DNA of 5,735 bases from assembly GCA_021826565.1 (NCBI GenBank), contig JAKAZJ010000153.1, positions 1-5,735 of the forward strand, written 5' to 3'. The position numbers and the translations under genes are program-made. Position 1 is the stretch's first letter; each line of letters starts with the position of its first letter. Under the pieces are notes generated by a model, which was not told the origin of the DNA, ran no database searches, and saw only the letters and a program-made list of their open reading frames with translations. Source of the DNA: Pseudomonadota bacterium. GTDB taxonomy: Bacteria > Pseudomonadota > Alphaproteobacteria > Acetobacterales > Acetobacteraceae. This document shows, piece after piece, positions 1 to 5,735 of this stretch.

Positions 1-669
1 GGCCAGATCCAGCACCGCCGCCCCGTCCCAGCCGGTGAACACGTCATCCAGCGCCACCTCCCCCACCGCGCGTCCGGCCGCGTGGTCCCAGGATTCCGGG
101 ACCGGGCCATGCGCCACCGGCAGCCGCGCCGCGTCGGCGCGCCAGGCGCCCGCGGCGGTAAAGCGCAGCCGCGCGCCCGGCCGGCGCGGGAAATACGGAT
201 GCAGCCCCAGCCCCGCCGGCGCCGGGCCGGAGTGATCGTTGACCAGGCGCAGCCCGATCGTCAGCGACCGCGGCGTCAGGCGCAGCGACATCGTGGCGGT
301 GAACGGGAACGGCCACAGCGCCAGATCGGCCGGCGTGAGGGGGTGGACCAGCCGCAGCCGCGCCTCGGCGGGGCCGAGCTCGGTCACGTCCCAGCGCCGC
401 ACCCAGCCCAGGCCATGGATCGGGGTCGGGAATCCGCGATCGGCGCGGGCCAGACGATACGCCGTGCCTTGGAAGCGGAATCCGCCGCCGGCGATGCGGT
501 TGGAAAACGGCACCAGCGGAAACGCGCCCATCCCCCGCACCTGGCCGGCCAGCACCGCGGCGGGGTCGGCCACGCGCAGGACCGGCACGGAGCCGATCCG
601 CCAGCCCAGGATCGCGCCGCCCTCCGGCGCCAGCACCACGGCGGCGTCTGCGGCCGACAGCGCCGGCAT
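1..669 (-). CDS. Aldose 1-epimerase-like protein (galactose mutarotase fold), 3' end outside window
   Basis: Members of this family interconvert alpha and beta anomers of free aldoses, or act on phosphorylated hexoses, in the cytoplasm. The frame is open for 223 codons from the ATG at 669-667 to the left edge; about 270-300 residues would be usual, so the C-terminus is missing. Visible family marks are [10 protein letters not shown] at residues 51-60 (the conserved substrate-binding N-R pair), PIHGLGW at 83-89 with a conserved histidine, and GLGLHPYF at 153-160, whose His157 matches the catalytic acid histidine of GalM. The catalytic glutamate normally lies near the C-terminus and falls outside the window. 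The start follows the stop of the upstream 62-aa gene by one base (TGA-C-ATG). It has no good ribosome-binding site of its own, so translation is probably coupled to that gene. The family call is firm; the sugar substrate cannot be told, and annotation as galM would be premature. Confidence 0.9.
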   Translation of the reverse strand, partial: MPALSAADAAVVLAPEGGAILGWRIGSVPVLRVADPAAVLAGQVRGMGAFPLVPFSNRIAGGGFRFQGTAYRLARADRGFPTPIHGLGWVRRWDVTELGPAEARLRLVHPLTPADLALWPFPFTATMSLRLTPRSLTIGLRLVNDHSGPAPAGLGLHPYFPRRPGARLRFTAAGAWRADAARLPVAHGPVPESWDHAAGRAVGEVALDDVFTGWDGAAVLDLA

Positions 670-670
670 G

Positions 671-859
671 TCAGCCGATCTTGCCGCCGATCTTGCCGCC
701 GGTCCTGTCCCCGGCGGTGCCCCCTGGGCGGGCCGACAGCGCCCCCAGGGTCAACGCGCCCATGGCCAGCGCGCCCAGGCTTACGCCCAGCCAGGCAGCG
801 ACAAACCAGGGGGGTTCGGGGCGCTTCGGTCCGGTCACGGTCTTGCCGCGTGGCGTCAT
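671..859 (-). CDS. Small single-pass membrane protein, 62 aa, unknown function
   Basis: I do not recognise this family. The reading frame starts at ATG 859-857, preceded by a perfect AGGAGG (complement of 869-874) 9 bases upstream, and ends at TGA 673-671. The product has a basic, proline-rich N-terminus (R4, K6, K12, R13), one hydrophobic segment at about residues 18-43 ([20 protein letters not shown] and on) and a short polar Gly/Lys tail ending in GGKIGGKIG. The basic N-terminus predicts an N-in topology. Glycines at 25, 29, 34 and 39 give a small-residue face suited to helix-helix packing. It sits one base upstream of the aldose 1-epimerase-like gene and is divergent from rplU. It could be a small membrane anchor, a regulator or an accessory subunit; nothing visible decides this. 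The support for a real gene is the ribosome-binding site, the coherent membrane segment and the tight coupling to the next gene. Confidence 0.72.
   Translation of the reverse strand: MTPRGKTVTGPKRPEPPWFVAAWLGVSLGALAMGALTLGALSARPGGTAGDRTGGKIGGKIG
674..700. repeat. 12-base tandem duplication in the tail of the small membrane protein
   Basis: On the + strand GATCTTGCCGCC is present at 677-688 and 689-700, exact copies, with three more matching bases (GCC) at 674-676. On the minus strand it encodes GGKIGGKIG directly before the stop codon. The frame is preserved. Confidence 0.95.
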
Positions 860-868
860 GGGCGGTTT

Positions 869-874
869 CCTCCT
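869..874 (-). promoter_or_regulatory. Perfect Shine-Dalgarno site for the 62-aa membrane protein
   Basis: The minus strand reads AGGAGG here, followed by 9 bases to the ATG at 859. It matches the anti-Shine-Dalgarno core at all six positions and is the strongest such site I see in the window. It decides the start of the small gene within a longer open frame that continues upstream through the rplU region without biological support. Confidence 0.8.
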
Positions 875-950
875 GCGCGCAGACCAGCACGCGCCCGGGC
901 GATCGGCAAGCCAGCCCGGCGCCCAACGCGGCGCCCAGCCCGGCGCAACC

Positions 951-968
951 CACGCCGGTGCCGGCGTG
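951..968. repeat. Short perfect inverted repeat in the divergent control region
   Basis: CACGCCGG at 951-958 and CCGGCGTG at 961-968 are exact reverse complements separated by two bases. The centre lies about 35 bases upstream of the -35 box of the rplU promoter, and upstream of the minus-strand small gene. It could be an operator for a dimeric regulator or a hairpin in the minus-strand leader. In DNA this GC-rich an 8-base match may also be chance. Confidence 0.3.
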
Positions 969-993
969 CCTGGCAAACCGGGATGCGCGCGCG

Positions 994-1021
994 TTGACAG
1001 CGCCGGCGCGGGGCCTATAAC
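994..1021 (+). promoter_or_regulatory. Sigma70-type promoter for rplU-rpmA
   Basis: A perfect TTGACA (-35) lies at 994-999 and TATAAC (-10, five of six consensus bases) at 1016-1021, with a 16-base spacer. Transcription would start near 1027-1029 and give a leader of roughly 55 bases before the rplU ATG at 1083. Such a near-consensus, AT-rich element stands out against the GC-rich surroundings and fits the high expression expected of ribosomal-protein genes. The start site is inferred, not mapped. Confidence 0.85.
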
Positions 1022-1031
1022 CCGCGCTCCC

Positions 1032-1057
1032 GACCCGGGCGCGATGCGTTTCGGGTC
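1032..1057 (+). promoter_or_regulatory. Predicted hairpin in the rplU 5' leader
   Basis: GACCCG at 1032-1037 pairs with CGGGTC at 1052-1057. The stem can continue through two G-U pairs (1038-1051 and 1039-1050), one bulged U (1049) and three more pairs, CGC 1040-1042 with GCG 1046-1048, closing a GAU loop. The hairpin would begin within about five bases of the predicted transcription start and end 13 bases before the ribosome-binding site. It may stabilise the mRNA end or be a ribosomal-protein leader sensed by L21 or L27; the second idea is only an inference. Folding was done by eye. Confidence 0.45.
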
Positions 1058-1082
1058 CCGTGTGCTTGGCAGGAACTTGACG

Positions 1083-1451
1083 ATGTTCGCAGTGATCCGC
1101 ACCGGCGGAAAACAGTATCGCGTCACACCCAACGCGGTGCTGAAGGTCGAGAAGCTGGAGGCCGAACCCGGCGCCACCGTGACCTTCACCGATGTGCTGG
1201 CGGTGGGCGGCGACGGCCACCTGACGCTCGGCGCCCCCACCGTGGCCGGCGCTTCGGTCACCGCGACCGTGATCGCGCAGGACCGGCTGGACAAGGTCAT
1301 CATCTTCAAGAAGCGCCGCCGGCAGAACAGCCGCCGCCGCAACGGGCATCGCCAGCATGTGACGGTGCTCCGGGTCGCCGAAATCGGCGCGGGATCTAAC
1401 CCCGAAATCGGCGCGGGATCTAACTCCGATATCGGCGCGGGAGCGAACTGA
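1083..1451 (+). CDS. rplU: 50S ribosomal protein L21
   Basis: L21 is a large-subunit protein that binds 23S rRNA and helps subunit assembly. The 122-residue product begins [14 protein letters not shown], the classic L21 N-terminus, and carries the basic RNA-binding block [17 protein letters not shown] at 75-91 followed by HVTVLRV at 92-98. The usual core of about 103 residues ends near residue 103. The remainder is a tail of three short repeats, [16 protein letters not shown] and DIGAGAN (100-122), encoded by a 24-base tandem repeat. The start is set by AGGAA at 1071-1075, seven bases before the ATG. The open frame extends further upstream, but through the promoter, so longer starts are rejected. 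rpmA follows after one base. The gene is expected to be transcribed from the promoter at 994-1021. Confidence 0.97.
   Translation: MFAVIRTGGKQYRVTPNAVLKVEKLEAEPGATVTFTDVLAVGGDGHLTLGAPTVAGASVTATVIAQDRLDKVIIFKKRRRQNSRRRNGHRQHVTVLRVAEIGAGSNPEIGAGSNSDIGAGAN
1380..1448 (+). repeat. 24-base tandem repeat, 2.9 copies, encoding the L21 C-terminal tail
   Basis: Units lie at 1380-1403, 1404-1427 and 1428-1448, the last truncated by the stop codon. Units 1 and 2 differ at one base (C/T at the third-last position). Unit 3 differs at one base near its start and at two within GGGATCT, which reads GGGAGCG. Because the period is a multiple of three, the reading frame is kept and each unit adds an (E/D)IGAG(S/A)N motif. 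This looks like slippage or unequal recombination near the end of rplU. Confidence 0.95.
1439..1443 (+). promoter_or_regulatory. Ribosome-binding site of rpmA inside the end of rplU
   Basis: GGGAG is followed by nine bases to the rpmA ATG at 1453 and overlaps the third copy of the rplU tail repeat. The matching position in copies 1 and 2 reads GGGAT, so this copy is the best match to a Shine-Dalgarno core. Confidence 0.6.
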
Positions 1452-1452
1452 A

Positions 1453-3979
<2,527 letters not shown>

Positions 3980-3984
3980 TCCGG

Positions 3985-5241
3985 TCAGGCCGGCGGCGCC
4001 AGCAGCAGCCGATTCGCGGCCTCCAGCGCCGGGAACATCTCCGCCCAGGCGCGCGCGAACGCCGCCGCGCTCACCCCGCGCGCCGCCAAGCTTGCCGCGA
4101 TCTCCGCCACGCTGCGCTGGCCATCCGCCAGCGCCAGGATCGACGGCGCCAGGCCGGGCAGCCCCACGCGCACCCGCAGCCCGTCCATCACCAGGGTCAT
4201 GCCGCCGTCGGGTTGCAGGAAGCGATGCAGTTCCGGCCCCGGCGCCTCCCGCCCCACCGGCACGGCGTCCGGCGCCAGCGGGTCGGCGCGGATGGCAGGT
4301 TCGTCGCTGCGGCGGCAATACAGCACGTGCATCGCCATGTTGCCGGCCAGGGCCTCGGCCAGGGCGGCGCGCGCCAGCGGATCCAGCGCCGCGGCGCGCG
4401 CGCGCAGCTTCGGGTCGGGCAACAAGGGGACGGGGTCGTAGCGCAGCGGCTCCATCCAGGCGGTGACGGACAGGCCGGCCTCGGCCAGCAGCTCCGCCAG
4501 GGCGGGGACGCTGTAGGCGCGGTCGCGCGGGTTCAGCAGCAGGTCGTAAACGCCGGCGTCGCCGCCGGTGATATGGTCCTGGAAATTGCGGTTGAAGCGG
4601 AACCAGTTGGTTTCCGGGAGCTGCCGCAGCAGCCGCCGCGCTGTTTCGATCCGAGTTGGCCCGGCCTCATCCGGCGGGGCCAGCAGGCGCAGCGCGTCCT
4701 GGACCATATAGACCCCGGTGCGGCCATGCGGCGCATAGACCATCAGCCCGATCCCGCCCCCCGGCGCCAGGACCGAGATCAGCGCACGCAGCCCCGCCGC
4801 CGGGTCCGGCAGATGGTGCAGGACGCCGCAGCAATCGATGTAGTCGAACGGCCCGAGGCCGGACCCGGGCAGATCCAGCAGCGAACGCTGCTCCCAGACG
4901 ATATTGCTCAGGCCCCGGACCGCAGCCCGTTCGCGCGCGATGCGCAGCGCCGCGCTGGAACGATCGAGCCAGGTCACCGAGCCAGGCCGCAAGGCGCGGG
5001 CCAGTTGCTGCGCCAGCATGATCGTCCCGTCCCCGGTGCCGCCGCCGGCGAACAGCGCGCGCAGCGGGCGTGACGCCGGGCGGGTGGCGCCGAACACGAA
5101 ATGGTCGAGTTCGCGCAGATGCCCGGGGCTGCCGACGATCAGCCGCTTGGCTTCCTCGCGCGGGTCGCGCTTCGGGTACGGATAGGCCTCGTACTGGGCG
5201 GCGAGGCGGGTGTCGGTTGCGTCGGTCATGGAGGGGGGCAT
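3985..5241 (-). CDS. Class I SAM-dependent methyltransferase with PqqD-like C-terminal segment, substrate unknown
   Basis: The 418-residue product is a class I (Rossmann-fold) methyltransferase. After an N-terminal block with QYEAYPYPKRDPREE (about 16-30) comes motif I, LFAGGGTGDGT (63-73), which binds S-adenosylmethionine. An acidic WLDRSS strand (91-96) and a motif IV-like FDYIDCCGVLHHLPDP (132-147) follow. A middle region of about 200 residues has no motif I can name. The end, from about residue 348, contains ILALADGQRSVAEIAASL, resembling PqqD-like winged-helix modules. The substrate (protein, lipid, small molecule or RNA) is not visible. Two starts are possible: ATG at 5241, with GGCGGA (minus strand, 5253-5248) six bases upstream, and ATG at 5229, preceded by a C-rich stretch. 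I chose 5241. The longer open frame up to 5547 runs antisense through the SPOUT gene and is rejected. The stop lies five bases from the proB stop, tail to tail. Confidence 0.88.
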   Translation of the reverse strand: MPPSMTDATDTRLAAQYEAYPYPKRDPREEAKRLIVGSPGHLRELDHFVFGATRPASRPLRALFAGGGTGDGTIMLAQQLARALRPGSVTWLDRSSAALRIARERAAVRGLSNIVWEQRSLLDLPGSGLGPFDYIDCCGVLHHLPDPAAGLRALISVLAPGGGIGLMVYAPHGRTGVYMVQDALRLLAPPDEAGPTRIETARRLLRQLPETNWFRFNRNFQDHITGGDAGVYDLLLNPRDRAYSVPALAELLAEAGLSVTAWMEPLRYDPVPLLPDPKLRARAAALDPLARAALAEALAGNMAMHVLYCRRSDEPAIRADPLAPDAVPVGREAPGPELHRFLQPDGGMTLVMDGLRVRVGLPGLAPSILALADGQRSVAEIAASLAARGVSAAAFARAWAEMFPALEAANRLLLAPPA

Positions 5242-5244
5242 AGA
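5217..5244 (+). promoter_or_regulatory. Candidate weak promoter for the SPOUT methyltransferase gene
   Basis: TTGCGT at 5217-5222 and CATAGA at 5239-5244 are separated by 16 bases, each matching three of six sigma70 consensus positions. If used, transcription would start near 5251-5253, practically at the ATG at 5254, giving a leaderless or nearly leaderless mRNA. The match is weak and rests on position as much as on sequence. Confidence 0.25.
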
Positions 5245-5253
5245 CCGTCCGCC

Positions 5254-5735
5254 ATGCAGGACACCAGCGGGCGGGGCTATTTCGGGATCGGCGTGGAGGG
5301 GGTGTCGAAAGCCGCCAATGTCGGCGCGCTGCTGCGCACCGCGCATGCGTTCGGGGCTGCGTTCTGCTTCACGGTCGGCGCGGGCTGGGATGCGCGGGAG
5401 GCACGGCGGGCGGACACGGCGGACACGCCGGCGCATGTGCCGCTGTGGCGGTTCGAGTCGCTGGCGACGATGACGCTGCCCGCCGGATGCGCGCTGGTGG
5501 GGGTGGAGCTGCTGGATGACGCGCCCGACCTGCCGTCGTTCCGCCACCCGTTATCCGCCGCCTATGTGCTGGGGCCGGAGCGGTCCGGGCTGTCGCCGGC
5601 GCTGCTGGCCCGGTGCCGGCATGTCGTGCGGATCCCGACGCGGTTTTCGTTGAACCTCGCGGTGGCTGGGGCGTTGGTGCTGTACGACCGGCTGATCCAG
5701 CATGGGCGGTTCGCGGACCGGCCGGTGCGCGCCGG
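5254..5735 (+). CDS. SpoU/TrmH-family (SPOUT) RNA 2'-O-methyltransferase, 3' end outside window
   Basis: SPOUT enzymes of this group transfer a methyl group from S-adenosylmethionine to ribose 2'-OH in tRNA or rRNA, working as dimers with a trefoil knot. The frame is open for 160 codons to the right edge. All three family motifs are present: motif 1 NVGALLRTA (22-30) with the conserved Asn and Arg, motif 2 YVLGPERSGLS (104-114), and motif 3 IPTRFSLNLAVAGALVLY (127-144) with the SLN core. Only a short C-terminal piece is likely missing. There is no N-terminal substrate-binding domain of the kind found in TrmH or RlmB, so this is a compact member. The G-rich run at 5230-5238 is 15 bases from the ATG, too far for a normal ribosome-binding site. 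The target nucleotide cannot be told from sequence. It is divergent from the class I methyltransferase gene. Confidence 0.93.
   Translation, partial: MQDTSGRGYFGIGVEGVSKAANVGALLRTAHAFGAAFCFTVGAGWDAREARRADTADTPAHVPLWRFESLATMTLPAGCALVGVELLDDAPDLPSFRHPLSAAYVLGPERSGLSPALLARCRHVVRIPTRFSLNLAVAGALVLYDRLIQHGRFADRPVRA

Noticed and set aside
82..1020. Plus-strand open frame (312 codons) opposite the epimerase.
   Set aside because: Arg/Pro/Gln-rich shadow of the minus-strand epimerase gene, ending exactly in the -10 region of the rplU promoter, with no recognisable domain.
1380..1448. Could the 24-base repeat be a CRISPR array or integration site?
   Set aside because: The units are directly abutting with no spacers, lie in frame inside rplU, and have no neighbouring cas, integrase or recombinase gene.
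681..1451. N-terminally extended rplU (256 codons).
   Set aside because: The extension runs through the near-consensus promoter at 994-1021 and antisense to the small membrane protein. [12 protein letters not shown] at 1083 is the normal L21 start with a good ribosome-binding site.
3981..3993. CCGG-TCAGG-CCGG as a terminator between proB and the convergent gene.
   Set aside because: The stem is only four pairs, has no U-tract on either strand and lies partly in coding sequence.
5242..5547. N-terminal extension of the class I methyltransferase up to 5547.
   Set aside because: It would lie antisense within the SPOUT gene, is Arg/Gln-rich without similarity to the family, and the family block begins right after the 5241/5229 starts.

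Overview
The window is a very GC-rich bacterial chromosome segment (G+C looks close to or above 70%; not computed). Gene content, order and protein sequences point to an alphaproteobacterium, most likely Rhodospirillales/Acetobacteraceae-like. That placement is an inference from motifs and synteny, not a search result. The core is the conserved ribosomal-protein/GTPase block rplU-rpmA-obgE-proB on the + strand.

Layout. (1) Positions 1-859, minus strand: a two-gene unit reading off the left edge. It holds a previously easy-to-miss 62-codon single-pass membrane protein with a perfect AGGAGG ribosome-binding site, followed 1 nt later by an aldose 1-epimerase-like gene whose 3' end is outside the window. 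(2) 860-1082: a divergent control region with a strong sigma70-type promoter facing right and a predicted hairpin in the rplU leader. (3) 1083-1728: rplU and rpmA, separated by one base. (4) 1729-1817: a short gap containing a strong intrinsic-terminator-like hairpin. (5) 1818-3979: obgE and proB, overlapping by 4 bases (ATGA). (6) 3985-5241, minus strand: a class I SAM-dependent methyltransferase of unknown substrate with a C-terminal PqqD-like segment, convergent with proB (5-base gap). (7) 5254 to the right edge, + strand: a SpoU/TrmH-type (SPOUT) RNA methyltransferase, incomplete, divergent from the previous gene with only about 12 bases between start codons.

The rplU-rpmA-obgE-proB block combines two large-subunit ribosomal proteins (L21, L27), the ribosome-associated GTPase Obg and the first proline-biosynthesis enzyme. 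It is probably driven mainly by the promoter at 994-1021 with partial termination after rpmA. The two methyltransferases at the right share no obvious pathway with it, although the SPOUT enzyme belongs to a family that modifies structured RNA.

This is mostly a housekeeping region and I see no convincing novel defence, mobile or biosynthetic system. The points most worth a look are the small membrane protein, three separate short in-frame tandem duplications (in the small protein, L21 and ProB), the rplU leader hairpin, the terminator-like hairpin just before obgE, the possibly leaderless SPOUT gene, and the methyltransferase/PqqD-like fusion.
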